Of a DNA stretch of 64,000 nucleotides, positions 25,567 through 33,655 are shown one piece after another (position 1 is the stretch's first letter; each line of letters begins with the position of its first letter). Origin of the DNA: Chlamydiales bacterium. GTDB taxonomy: Bacteria; Chlamydiota; Chlamydiia; Chlamydiales; Rhabdochlamydiaceae. The notes under the pieces are model-generated. The model had not been told where the DNA came from. It saw nothing but the letters and a program-made list of their open reading frames with translations, and made no database searches. The DNA lies in NCBI GenBank assembly GCA_016185065.1, contig JACPOL010000010.1, positions 79,744-143,743 on the forward strand, read 5' to 3'. A program made the translations under genes and the position numbers.

Positions 25567-26229
25567 ATGAGAGCGATTTTTTTTCTGATTTCACTACTGA
25601 TGGTTGGAAGCTCTTTTGCAGCGCCGGCTCCTCTTCCTACTTGGAGCGTTGTAAAAAGCACACATCCTTTTGGTTGGAGTGCAGAGTTTGAATGTACAGA
25701 GGGTGAGGTGCGCGTTGGGAAGGTGGTGCGATCTGGGCTTCTCTGCCCGCGCTACTACTATGACTTCTACAACTCGATGGGCGAACCAGAAGTTAGAGGA
25801 ATCACAAGGGCCTTCTCTTGGGGGCTTCTCTTTCCTTGGGGCGTCGAGATCGATCTCTACGATGGAGATACGGGGATCGGGATGATTGGAGGCAAGTTTT
25901 ATACGGGCTCTCGCGCCAAATTCGTCTTCTATAATGGTCAAGGAAGAGCGACAGCGGTGGCCTATCTAAATAGCGAAAAGCTGGAGTTTGTTATCAGCTC
26001 GGCAGAGAATGAGGGGATCATCTTGGCGGAACTCACCGGCAAGGCGTTTGGCGATGTCGGAGTATGGGAGATGAAGCCTTTGAAACCGATTCCGGGAGTC
26101 GATCCGCGTGCGCTTAGGATCTTTATCGCCTTCGCTTCCGACTTCCACAACTCTTTCATGCCGCCAAAACAGAACATTCAGTATAACAACAACAGCTACA
26201 ACACCTACAACTCCGGCTCCTCTCGGTAG
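25567..26229 (+). CDS. Secreted tubby/LURP-one-like beta-barrel protein
   Basis: About 220 residues from ATG 25567, chosen for its AAAAGGA site; an earlier in-frame ATG at 25543 overlaps the previous gene. A signal peptide (MRAIFFLISLLMVGSSFAAP) is clear. The body shows the strand pattern YYYDFYNSMGEPEVRGITRAFSWGLLFPWGVEIDLYDGDTGIGMIGGKFYTGSRAKFVFYN, similar to the scramblase/tubby C-terminal-like superfamily as in LURP-one proteins. It closes with DPRALRIFIAFASDFHN, like the hydrophobic central helix of that fold. The tail is Asn/Ser-rich. The fold assignment is from pattern memory. The function is unknown. Confidence 0.55.
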   Translation: MRAIFFLISLLMVGSSFAAPAPLPTWSVVKSTHPFGWSAEFECTEGEVRVGKVVRSGLLCPRYYYDFYNSMGEPEVRGITRAFSWGLLFPWGVEIDLYDGDTGIGMIGGKFYTGSRAKFVFYNGQGRATAVAYLNSEKLEFVISSAENEGIILAELTGKAFGDVGVWEMKPLKPIPGVDPRALRIFIAFASDFHNSFMPPKQNIQYNNNSYNTYNSGSSR

Positions 26230-26240
26230 AATAGGGAAAC

Positions 26241-27935
26241 ATGAAACAGCACGCGGAAAATAAGAGCTCGTTTTGGGGGGAGTTTGTCCCTAAGTCCTGG
26301 CTCTTTTTGAATGGGAACTACTCCTGGAATCTATTCAGGAGCGATCTGCTCGCTGGCATCACTGTTGGAGTTGTTGCCCTTCCTCTTGCGATGGCATTTG
26401 CGATCGCCTCCGGCGTCTCTCCTGAAAAAGGCTTGTATACTGCGATCATCGCGGGTTTTTTGATTTCGCTGCTCGGAGGCAGCAGATTTCAGATTGGCGG
26501 GCCTACTGGTGCGTTCGTCGTGATTATTTATGGAATTATCGAGAGTAGCGGGTATGAGGGGCTTGTTATCGCCTCTCTCATCGCAGCCGTGATTCTTCTA
26601 ATTGCGGCTTTTTCGCGTCTTGGGAGTCTAATTAAATACATCCCCTATCCGCTGGTTACAGGATTCACAACGGGGATTGCTGTCATCATCTTCTCGTCGC
26701 AGGTTAAGGATTTCTGCGGCCTTAAGATGGCTCAGGTGCCTGCTGATTTCATTCCCAAATGGCTTGCGATCTTCTCCGCTCTTCCGACGCTCGATTCTAC
26801 CACCTTTTTAGTCGCATCGGGAACGCTTGCACTCATTGTTTTAATCAGGCGCCTCTTTCCAATTCTTCCCTGGGGAATCACGGCAGTAGCCATTGCGACC
26901 GCAGTTTCGATGGCTTTGAATCTTCCTCTTGAAACGATCGCTTCGCGCTTTGGAGAGATTAAACGCGCTCTTCCTCTTCCTGCACTGCCAGACTTTTCGC
27001 TACCTCTTTCGAACTGGCACACCCTCATTCCCGACGCCATTACGATCGCTTTTCTGGCCGGCATTGAATCTCTGCTCTCTGCAGTTGTCGCAGATGGGAT
27101 GGCGGGCACAAGACACCGATCTAATTGCGAGCTGATGGCGCAGGGGGTAGCAAATATCGGCTCAATGCTTTTTGGTGGGATCCCCGCAACAGGAGCAATT
27201 GCGCGGACAGCAACAAATGTAAAAACAGGGGGTAAAACCCCCGTTGCGGGAATGATCCACGCGCTTACCTTGCTCGTGATCGTTCTACTCTTCGCACCGA
27301 TCGTAAGCCAGATTCCTCTTGCAGCCCTTGCGGCCGTGCTGATGGTGGTTGCGTGGAATATGAGCGAGATCGAACACTTTCGTCACCTTTTCAAGGCTCC
27401 GGCGGGAGATGTCGCTGTCCTCTTAACAACATTTCTTTTAACTGTGCTGGTTGACTTGACCGTTGCGGTTGAAGCGGGGATGATTATAGCGCTTTTTCTT
27501 TTCATGCGTAGAATGGGAGAGGCCTCTCAGATCGTCTCTCTAACAGCTCTAGATAAAGAGTATTCTGCTACTAGTGAGAAGTATGATCTAGAAAAGCTGG
27601 AGAAAAAACACCTTCCCTCTGGTGTCGAAGTGTATGAGATCACCGGTCCATTTTTCTTTGGAGTGGCAGATAGCCTCAGAAATGTGCTTACAAACTTCGA
27701 GGCGCCACCAAAGGCTTTCATCTTACGCATGCGCAAAGTTCCTGCAATCGATGCATCTGGCATGCACGCCTTACGCGAATTCTACCACCATTGCAAACGC
27801 GACAACACAACTCTTCTCCTCTCCGGGATAAACCCCCGCCTGCTGAATAAACTTAAGAAGTTTGGCCTTCTAGATCTAATTGGCGAGCAGCATATTTTCT
27901 CGCACACCGCAGACGCTATCAAAAGCCTCCATTAA
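26241..27935 (+). CDS. SulP-family anion transporter with STAS domain
   Basis: Inner-membrane SLC26/SulP carrier for anions such as sulfate, bicarbonate or dicarboxylates; the substrate is not decidable here. The 564 residues start with a short cytosolic region followed by LFRSDLLAGITVGVVALPLAMAFAIASGVSPEKGLYTAIIAGFL and GGSRFQIGGPTGAFVVI, the SulP core motifs. About 11-14 helices extend to residue 415. A STAS domain occupies about 450-564 (VYEITGPFFFGVADSL, LRMRKVPAIDASGMHALREF). The stop TAA shares bases with the convergent msrA stop (TTAA). Confidence 0.93.
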   Translation: MKQHAENKSSFWGEFVPKSWLFLNGNYSWNLFRSDLLAGITVGVVALPLAMAFAIASGVSPEKGLYTAIIAGFLISLLGGSRFQIGGPTGAFVVIIYGIIESSGYEGLVIASLIAAVILLIAAFSRLGSLIKYIPYPLVTGFTTGIAVIIFSSQVKDFCGLKMAQVPADFIPKWLAIFSALPTLDSTTFLVASGTLALIVLIRRLFPILPWGITAVAIATAVSMALNLPLETIASRFGEIKRALPLPALPDFSLPLSNWHTLIPDAITIAFLAGIESLLSAVVADGMAGTRHRSNCELMAQGVANIGSMLFGGIPATGAIARTATNVKTGGKTPVAGMIHALTLLVIVLLFAPIVSQIPLAALAAVLMVVAWNMSEIEHFRHLFKAPAGDVAVLLTTFLLTVLVDLTVAVEAGMIIALFLFMRRMGEASQIVSLTALDKEYSATSEKYDLEKLEKKHLPSGVEVYEITGPFFFGVADSLRNVLTNFEAPPKAFILRMRKVPAIDASGMHALREFYHHCKRDNTTLLLSGINPRLLNKLKKFGLLDLIGEQHIFSHTADAIKSLH

Positions 27936-28474
27936 GTATCGTGGTTCCAGAGCTGCTTGAGCCTTTTTTCGCGCCCAGAGCCGCTGCTGTAGAACTTGTA
28001 CTTTAGAGGGTCCTTCTTATAGTACTCCTGGTGGTACTTCTCTGCAGGATAGAAGGGTTTAGCAGGTAGAATCTCGACAAGGATGGGGCCCATCTTCTTC
28101 TCAGCGGTGAGCTTCTGCTTATAGTTTTCTGCAGCCTTCTGCTGATCTGAGTTTGCGTAGAAGATGACGGGGCGGTACTGGCTTCCAATGTCGCAGAACT
28201 GGCCATCATTTCGCGTCGGATCGATCTGGTGGAAGTAGATGTCTAGCAGCTTCTCGTAACTCACTTTTGCGGGATCGTAGACGAGTTGAATCGCCTCAAC
28301 ATGGCCCGTGTCGCCTGTTGAGACCTCTTCGTATGAGGGCTTAGCTTTTGATCCGCCGGTGTATCCCACCGTTGTCGAGATCACACCGGGAACAGAGTCG
28401 AAATCGTGCTGCGTGCACCAGAAGCAGCCGCCTGCAAAAATTGCCGTTTCGTGTTCTTCTTTCTTTTTGCTCAT
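27932..28474 (-). CDS. msrA: Peptide methionine-S-sulfoxide reductase MsrA
   Basis: Reduces the S-epimer of methionine sulfoxide in proteins. GGCFWC at residues 15-20 carries the catalytic Cys17. GYTGG...PSYEEVSTGDTGHVEAIQLVYDP and YHQIDPTRNDGQFCDIGSQYRPVIF are standard, and YHQEYYKK lies near the end. ATG 28474 is chosen because AGGAAGAGG precedes it. An upstream in-frame ATG (28522) adds 16 basic residues without a good ribosome site. It is divergent from msrB, with about 100 bp between, a natural oxidative-stress repair pair. Confidence 0.95.
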   Translation of the reverse strand: MSKKKEEHETAIFAGGCFWCTQHDFDSVPGVISTTVGYTGGSKAKPSYEEVSTGDTGHVEAIQLVYDPAKVSYEKLLDIYFHQIDPTRNDGQFCDIGSQYRPVIFYANSDQQKAAENYKQKLTAEKKMGPILVEILPAKPFYPAEKYHQEYYKKDPLKYKFYSSGSGREKRLKQLWNHDT

Positions 28475-28577
28475 GCCTCTTCCTGATTTTTTTTTATTGA
28501 TAGTTTTTTTAACGAGTCCCATATTCTGTAAAACTTTTGTATAAACCTATCTCGTATAAGGTTTCAAGGAGCCCCTT

Positions 28578-28994
28578 TTGGCAGAAGAGCGTTTTGATGG
28601 GAAAAAGGTGATCTTCACCGAGGCTGAATGGAAAGAGCGGCTCACGCCAGAGCAGTTCAAAGTGCTCAGAAAGGCGGGTACTGAGCGCGCCTACGATAAC
28701 GCCTATTGCGATCAGAAGCAGAAAGGAACCTATGTGTGCGCCGGTTGTGGCCTTCCTCTTTACAGCTCTGAAGCGAAGTATGAGTCGGGAACTGGCTGGC
28801 CCAGTTTTTTCCGTCCTATCTATCCCGAGAATGTCTCCTACCGCGAAGATAGACACCTCTTTACCGTGCGCACAGAGGTGATCTGCAGCCGCTGCGACGG
28901 ACATCTTGGGCACGTGTTTGATGATGGACCTCAACCAACTGGCAAGCGCTACTGCATGAACTCGGTCGCGCTGCGATTTTTACCCACGTTATGA
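28578..28994 (+). CDS. msrB: Peptide methionine-R-sulfoxide reductase MsrB
   Basis: Reduces the R-epimer of methionine sulfoxide. TTG 28578 follows AAGGAGC. Zinc-binding CxxC pairs are at about Cys54/Cys57 (CAGCG) and Cys103/Cys106 (CSRCDGHLGHVF). The catalytic Cys is at about 126 in the RYCMNS motif. SGTGWPSFF is the usual substrate loop. 138 residues. The stop overlaps the following flavoprotein start (ATGA), so the two are co-expressed. Confidence 0.95.
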   Translation: MAEERFDGKKVIFTEAEWKERLTPEQFKVLRKAGTERAYDNAYCDQKQKGTYVCAGCGLPLYSSEAKYESGTGWPSFFRPIYPENVSYREDRHLFTVRTEVICSRCDGHLGHVFDDGPQPTGKRYCMNSVALRFLPTL

Positions 28995-30103
28995 GTATTG
29001 ATTCAAAAAGCGAAACGCTTGTTCGATTAACCCCTCCAAAGCTCACAAGAGAGACTCTTTTTGGCGAGGTGAGATGCACGCGCCCGATGCGCGAAGGCTG
29101 CTTCAATCTCTCTACAGAAGTAAGCGCAGGTAAGAGAGTCGTCCACTGCTACGGCCATGGAGGGTCGGGATGGACTACTCTCTTCGGGTCGGTATCGCGC
29201 GCAATAGACCTGTTTATAAGAAGTGAGAAGAGATCTCTTCCTCTCCGCGTGGTGGGTGCGGGATGCATGGGCCTTGTTTCTGCAATTGAGCTGACAAGAC
29301 GAGGGTATAAAGTCGCAGGCATCACTGCAAAGGAGCTCTACGATACCACCTCTTGGAAAGCTGCTGGATATTTCGCACTTGTTTCGGTCAAAACGTCTCC
29401 CGAAGAGCAGGAGAGTTTAAATGCGATCGGGATTGAAACTTTCAAAACATTTCAAGAGATTGCTTTAGGCAAGCACCCCTACCTCTCTTCCGACTGCGTT
29501 CGCTATCTTCCCGTCTACTGCAGCCAAGATACCGAGGCTGGAGTGGAGGAGCTCGAAATTCAAGGGCTCATCCCTCCGCGCGAAGAGGTGACGCTAGATT
29601 TTGGAGGCGGCGTGCGCCACCCTCGCTATCTGAAGTACATGACCTACTTCATGGATACAACAAAGCTCATGAAGCAGCTCTTTGCAGAGGTAAAAAGAGC
29701 TGGCATTCCGATTGAAACTAGAGAGCTCTCCTCGTTTGAAGAGGTGGAAGAAGAGGTCGTTTTTAACTGCAGCGGGCTTGGAGCGCGCCAGCTTGCAGGG
29801 GATCATAAACTTATTCCTGTGCGCGGACATTTTCTACTCTTGAATGAGCTCTCCGGTAGAGAGCACATGGAGTACATGATCTACACAGTAGTTGAGCAGG
29901 CAGGAAGAAAAGAGTATATCTACCTCTTTCCAAAAGCTGCCGCCGTCAGCGTCAGCGATCCCGAAGGAGCGCCCTGTTTTAGCGCGCTCGGCGGCACCTT
30001 CATCTCTCCTGTAGACCAGCTCTCTGAGCGAGAGCTTGCAGAGCTAGACGAGCGAGAGTTTGAGAAGCTACTCACCCGCAGCATTCGATTTTTTTACGGC
30101 TAG
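28991..30103 (+). CDS. D-amino-acid oxidase-type flavoprotein, apparently circularly permuted
   Basis: A 370-residue FAD oxidoreductase of the DAO family. In ordinary DAOs the GxGxxG motif is at the N-terminus and the substrate-Arg/GHGG block is at the C-terminus. Here the order is reversed. Residues 28-75 read RCTRPMREGCFNLS...VVHCYGHGGSGWTTLFGSVSRAIDLF, equivalent to the usual C-terminus, and LRVVGAGCMGLVSAIELTRRGYKV follows at about 85-108. The middle (SFEEVEEEVVFNCSGLGARQLAGDHKLIPVRGHFLLL) has the DAO FNCSG and PVRG(Q/H) motifs, and the protein ends at LGGTF..(L)LTRSIRFF, where the missing block would normally continue. Substrate unknown. Coupled to msrB by ATGA. Confidence 0.8.
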   Translation: MSIDSKSETLVRLTPPKLTRETLFGEVRCTRPMREGCFNLSTEVSAGKRVVHCYGHGGSGWTTLFGSVSRAIDLFIRSEKRSLPLRVVGAGCMGLVSAIELTRRGYKVAGITAKELYDTTSWKAAGYFALVSVKTSPEEQESLNAIGIETFKTFQEIALGKHPYLSSDCVRYLPVYCSQDTEAGVEELEIQGLIPPREEVTLDFGGGVRHPRYLKYMTYFMDTTKLMKQLFAEVKRAGIPIETRELSSFEEVEEEVVFNCSGLGARQLAGDHKLIPVRGHFLLLNELSGREHMEYMIYTVVEQAGRKEYIYLFPKAAAVSVSDPEGAPCFSALGGTFISPVDQLSERELAELDEREFEKLLTRSIRFFYG

Positions 30104-30105
30104 GG

Positions 30106-30657
30106 TTAGTGCATGCAGAAAATAAGAGCTCCTTTTCTAGGCATGGTTGCTGAAACGGCCGAATTGTTAAGTGGATCCAAATTCGTGCAATTAGCCTGCA
30201 TGTCAGCTTCATCACCAAAATAAGATTCGATCGCCTTTTCAATATTTTTTACTGTTTTCTCGTCGTCCGTAGTGCAACTTCCTCCGCCGATAAGATAGAG
30301 ATTCGCCTTTTTTAGGATCTTCTCGCCCGCTAAGAGCGCAGTTACTTGTCTTGTTGTTGTCCCTTGAGAAATACGGAAGGCGAAGAGGCGGTCCGTTTTG
30401 TCGGATACTCTTTCTAACCCAAAAAGAGTGATTGAGCGCTCCATTCCCTTCACCGTGATGGAGGGGCCCATGGTCGTGCCACTCGTTTCGATGATGCACA
30501 CATCCTTATCGCCTTTTGCGTACGCCTTTTCAAACGCTTCGAAAGAGACTTCCTCGGCCATCGGTGTAGCCATATCGAATAGTGATAATCCTGCCCCAGC
30601 GGCGCCTGCTCCCGCGCCTGCTCCTGCGCCACCACCAACTCTGTATGTGGTCGTCAT
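30106..30657 (-). CDS. Hypothetical protein with Gly-Ala-rich N-terminus
   Basis: 183 residues, no recognised family. The N-terminus has a GGGAGAGAGAGAAGAG run (about 8-23), then an alpha/beta-looking domain (VCIIETSGTTMGPSITVKGMERSITLFGLERV, LFAFRISQGTTTRQVTALLAGEKIL, NLYLIGGGSCTTDDEKTV). No signal peptide or membrane helix is evident. It is convergent with the flavoprotein, with 2 bp between the stops, and is preceded on its own strand by a 70-bp AT-rich gap shared with the divergent glycosyltransferase. The GA run links it to other orphan proteins in this window. Confidence 0.7.
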   Translation of the reverse strand: MTTTYRVGGGAGAGAGAGAAGAGLSLFDMATPMAEEVSFEAFEKAYAKGDKDVCIIETSGTTMGPSITVKGMERSITLFGLERVSDKTDRLFAFRISQGTTTRQVTALLAGEKILKKANLYLIGGGSCTTDDEKTVKNIEKAIESYFGDEADMQANCTNLDPLNNSAVSATMPRKGALIFCMH

Positions 30658-30727
30658 CTCGTTAACTCCATTTTGAGATTAAAAAAGGAAGAGAGTATAT
30701 TGACCAGCTACAATAAGGGATAGGTTC

Positions 30728-31972
30728 ATGAGAGTTGCGATTGTCGATCACGTCGTGAACTATGGCGGCGGAAGTAGAGTTTTGCGCTGCCTTCTACCCG
30801 CAATACGCGAGCTCCGCCCAGATTGGGAGCTCCACTTCTATGGAAATCGGGCGGCTCTCATGCGCGATGGCTTAGCAGAGGAGTTTGAAGCGCTAGGCAT
30901 CAAGGTCAAGTTTTTAAAATCCGCAAAATTTGCCAACGCAAAGATCTTTTCAAAAGTTAGAGGAGGAAAGGCGCTTATTGCTCTCATGCAGAAGCGGTAT
31001 GAGCGGGCGCTCTCTCTTCTTCCCCTATATTTTTCAGGGGCGATCCATAAAGAGTATGAGCAGATCGCAAAAGAGTATGATCTTCTCTTCTGTACATGGC
31101 CCTATTTTGCACGAGCTCCTCAGGTTAAAATCCCCGTAGTTGCGATCTTCCACGACTTCAACTTCCGCTACTACTTTAATGGCACCGCGCTGCACCCCTC
31201 GCATTTTAAGTTTCTTCAAGAGGAGATTCCGCGCTGGCTGAGGGTCGCAAATCCGGTTGTATCAACCCACTTCATGAAGGCGGAGCTCGAGAAGTTCTAT
31301 CCTGAATTTAGTGGTAGAGCAGAGGTCATACACCTCTCTTCTCTGGGAGCTGAAACAGAGATCTCGCAGTCCGAGGCGGAAAAAGTGGTGAAAGAGATGG
31401 GAATCTCCGGTCCCTACCTGCTCTATCCAACAAATACCAGTCCGCACAAGAATCTCGGAAGCCTGATTGGCGCATTCCATCTTCTTCATCAGAAGCATCC
31501 CGAGCTAAAGCTCGTGTTTGCGGGCTATGGAACTGAGAGTGTAAACGGAAGAGCGGGCCTTCTGGGCTTAGAGGTGGGGGATGAGAATCGGAATGTGATC
31601 GGGTTTGGCTACGTCTCCAATCTGCAGATGGATGCGCTCATCCAGTGCGCAACTCTTGTGGTGTCGACCTCTCTTTATGAGGCGGGCTGCGGACCGGGTC
31701 TCGATGCGTGGCAGCGCGCAGTTCCCGTTGCGATGTCCGATATTCCTCCTTTTACGGAGCACATGGAGGTGCAGGGTGTAAAAGCCGCTCTCTTCAATCC
31801 CCGCTCCTCACCCGATATCGCAGAAAAGATAGACGCACTTCTCAGCAATCCCCAGAAGGCTGCAGAAGAGGCGCTTCTCTCGCAAGCTAGACTCTCAGCA
31901 TACGACTGGAAGAGCGTTGCGCAGAAATACATCAATCTATTTGAGAAGTCCTATGCACATTCCCGTTTATAA
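30728..31972 (+). CDS. Glycosyltransferase family 4 protein
   Basis: 414 residues with a GT-B fold. The N-domain starts MRVAIVDHVVNYGGGSRVLRCLLPAIREL (GG loop), and the C-domain has GPYLLYPTNTSPHKNLGSLIGAFHLL, LVFAGYG and the GT4 donor site VVSTSLYEAGCGPGLDAWQRAVPVAMSDIPPFTEHM (E..x7..E spacing). It probably transfers an activated sugar in the cytosol to a lipid or surface glycan. It begins an operon with the aminotransferase and acetyltransferase that follow. Its stop lies inside the next gene (20 bp overlap). Confidence 0.88.
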   Translation: MRVAIVDHVVNYGGGSRVLRCLLPAIRELRPDWELHFYGNRAALMRDGLAEEFEALGIKVKFLKSAKFANAKIFSKVRGGKALIALMQKRYERALSLLPLYFSGAIHKEYEQIAKEYDLLFCTWPYFARAPQVKIPVVAIFHDFNFRYYFNGTALHPSHFKFLQEEIPRWLRVANPVVSTHFMKAELEKFYPEFSGRAEVIHLSSLGAETEISQSEAEKVVKEMGISGPYLLYPTNTSPHKNLGSLIGAFHLLHQKHPELKLVFAGYGTESVNGRAGLLGLEVGDENRNVIGFGYVSNLQMDALIQCATLVVSTSLYEAGCGPGLDAWQRAVPVAMSDIPPFTEHMEVQGVKAALFNPRSSPDIAEKIDALLSNPQKAAEEALLSQARLSAYDWKSVAQKYINLFEKSYAHSRL

Positions 31973-33086
31973 GCCCTACTTCTGCGGGAGAGAGCGCGTC
32001 TACGTAAATGAGTGTTTAGATTCGACCTGGATCTCCTCAAAAGGGGTCTTTATCGAAAGGTTCGAAGAGCAGTTTCGTAAGTTTGTCGATGCGCGCTACG
32101 CCGCATCTGTTTGCAATGGAACGGTGGCTCTTCACCTCGCTCTCCTCGCTTTAGGAATAGGCCCAGGTGATGAGGTGATCGTCCCCACGCTTACTTATGT
32201 CGCTTCTGTCAATGCGATCTCCTACGTCGGAGCGACTCCCGTCTTTGTCGACTCACGCGCGAGCGACTGGCAGATCGACCCTGAAGATGTGAAGCGAAAG
32301 ATCACCTCAAAGACGCGAGGGATCATCGCTGTTCACCTCTATGGCCATCCATGCGATCTCGATGCATTAAAAGAGATTGCAGATGAGCATGGTCTATTTC
32401 TGGTAGAGGATTGCGCAGAGGCATTTGGCACATTTTTTAAAGGATGCCACGTCGGCAGCCATGCGGACATGTCCACCTACAGCTTCTTTGGAAATAAGAC
32501 GATTACAACCGGTGAAGGGGGAATGGTCACAACGAATGATGAGGCCCTCTTTCAGAAGATCGCAATGTTAAAGAATCAGGGAAATTCACGGGCTCGCACC
32601 TACTGGCACGAGATGGTTGGATACAACTACCGGATGACAAACCTCGCAGCTGCTGTGGGCCTTGCGCAGATTGAGAAGGCAGCAGAGATCCTTCGAAAGA
32701 AGAGAGCTCTTGCTGCAGCATATGCAGAGAAGCTAAAGGGCCTTCCTCTTCTCTTGCACGCAGAGAGTCCAGACTGCTTACACTCCTACTGGATGATCTC
32801 AATTCTAGTTGAAGAGCGGGGCCTTCGCGACCCTCTGCGCGATTTTCTCGCAGCTCAAGAGATAGAGACCCGCCCCTTCTTCCATCCCATTCACAAGCTT
32901 CCGATGTATGAGGGAGGCGGCAAGCAGTTTCCTGTTGCTGAAGATCTCTCTTCAAGAGGGATTAACCTACCCAGTTTCCCAGAACTTTCAACACAAGAGA
33001 TGGAGTACATTTGCGCGCAGATCAAGAGTTTTTACTCCCAGACGAGATCCTCATTTTTGGTTGCGGCGGCCACGCACGAAGCGTAG
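31953..33086 (+). CDS. DegT/DnrJ/EryC1 sugar aminotransferase (perosamine-synthase-like)
   Basis: PLP-dependent aminotransferase making a 4-amino or 3-amino sugar nucleotide. From ATG 31953 it has about 377 residues. PVYKPYFCGRERVYVNECLDSTWISSKG is the N-terminal signature. CNGTVALHLAL binds PLP phosphate, VEDCAEAFG contains the PLP-pyridine Asp, and YSFFGNKTITTGEGGM holds the Schiff-base Lys (about 184). The last motif is shared with GDP-perosamine synthases. The 4-keto sugar donor would come from a dehydratase not encoded in this window. Overlaps the glycosyltransferase end by 20 bp. Confidence 0.9.
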   Translation: MHIPVYKPYFCGRERVYVNECLDSTWISSKGVFIERFEEQFRKFVDARYAASVCNGTVALHLALLALGIGPGDEVIVPTLTYVASVNAISYVGATPVFVDSRASDWQIDPEDVKRKITSKTRGIIAVHLYGHPCDLDALKEIADEHGLFLVEDCAEAFGTFFKGCHVGSHADMSTYSFFGNKTITTGEGGMVTTNDEALFQKIAMLKNQGNSRARTYWHEMVGYNYRMTNLAAAVGLAQIEKAAEILRKKRALAAAYAEKLKGLPLLLHAESPDCLHSYWMISILVEERGLRDPLRDFLAAQEIETRPFFHPIHKLPMYEGGGKQFPVAEDLSSRGINLPSFPELSTQEMEYICAQIKSFYSQTRSSFLVAAATHEA

Positions 33087-33655
33087 CCGATATCATCCTG
33101 GCAGCTGCACCGCATACAAAAATTCTCTTCTTTGATGAGGGAGGAGAGCCCGGAGAGAGAGTCCTCGGTTTTCCCGTGCTCTCAACACTGCCCGGGGGAA
33201 GAGGAGCTTGTATTCTTGCACTTGGAGATAACAAGCGCCGGGAGGAGCTCTGGAAGAGCTTACAGGGAGAGTCGTGGATCCGTGTGATCGCACCATCCTC
33301 TCATAGAGGACACCTTTCAGAGATCGGCAGGGGATGTTTTGTTGGGAGCTTTGCGCATATCGGTCCCGAGGCCAGAATTGGCGAGAATACGATTATTAAC
33401 ACCGGAGCGATCATCGAGCATGAGGTTGTAATCGGCTCTCACTCGCACGTTGCGCCAAATGCCACAATTGCGGGGCGTTCGCAGATTGGCGACCGCGTTT
33501 TTATCGGAGCAGGAGCTACCGTAAGGGATTCTGTGAAGATAGGCTCCGATGTGATCATCGGAGCGGGAGCGGTTGTTGTTAAGAACCTGCTTGAGCCGGG
33601 GTGTTATGTAGGTCTTCCAGCACAAGCTCTGGAGAGGGTGCAGGTGCGACTGTAG
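33011..33655 (+). CDS. NeuD/PglD-type sugar N- or O-acetyltransferase
   Basis: 214 residues from TTG 33011, the only plausible start; it overlaps the aminotransferase by 76 bp in another frame. The N-domain EILIFGCGGHARSVADIILAA is the Rossmann-like substrate-binding fold of PglD/NeuD. Residues 105-205 are a hexapeptide left-handed helix (IGPEARIGENTIINTGAIIEHEVVIGSHSHVAPNATIAG; EHE..IG.. contains the catalytic His pair). In known pathways it acetylates the amino sugar made by a DegT partner, which fits the gene order. The 3' end overlaps an antisense gene by 77 bp. Confidence 0.88.
   Translation: MRADQEFLLPDEILIFGCGGHARSVADIILAAAPHTKILFFDEGGEPGERVLGFPVLSTLPGGRGACILALGDNKRREELWKSLQGESWIRVIAPSSHRGHLSEIGRGCFVGSFAHIGPEARIGENTIINTGAIIEHEVVIGSHSHVAPNATIAGRSQIGDRVFIGAGATVRDSVKIGSDVIIGAGAVVVKNLLEPGCYVGLPAQALERVQVRL

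Noticed and set aside
32527..32955. Antisense frame over the aminotransferase
   Set aside because: No features; PLP motifs on the + strand are complete.
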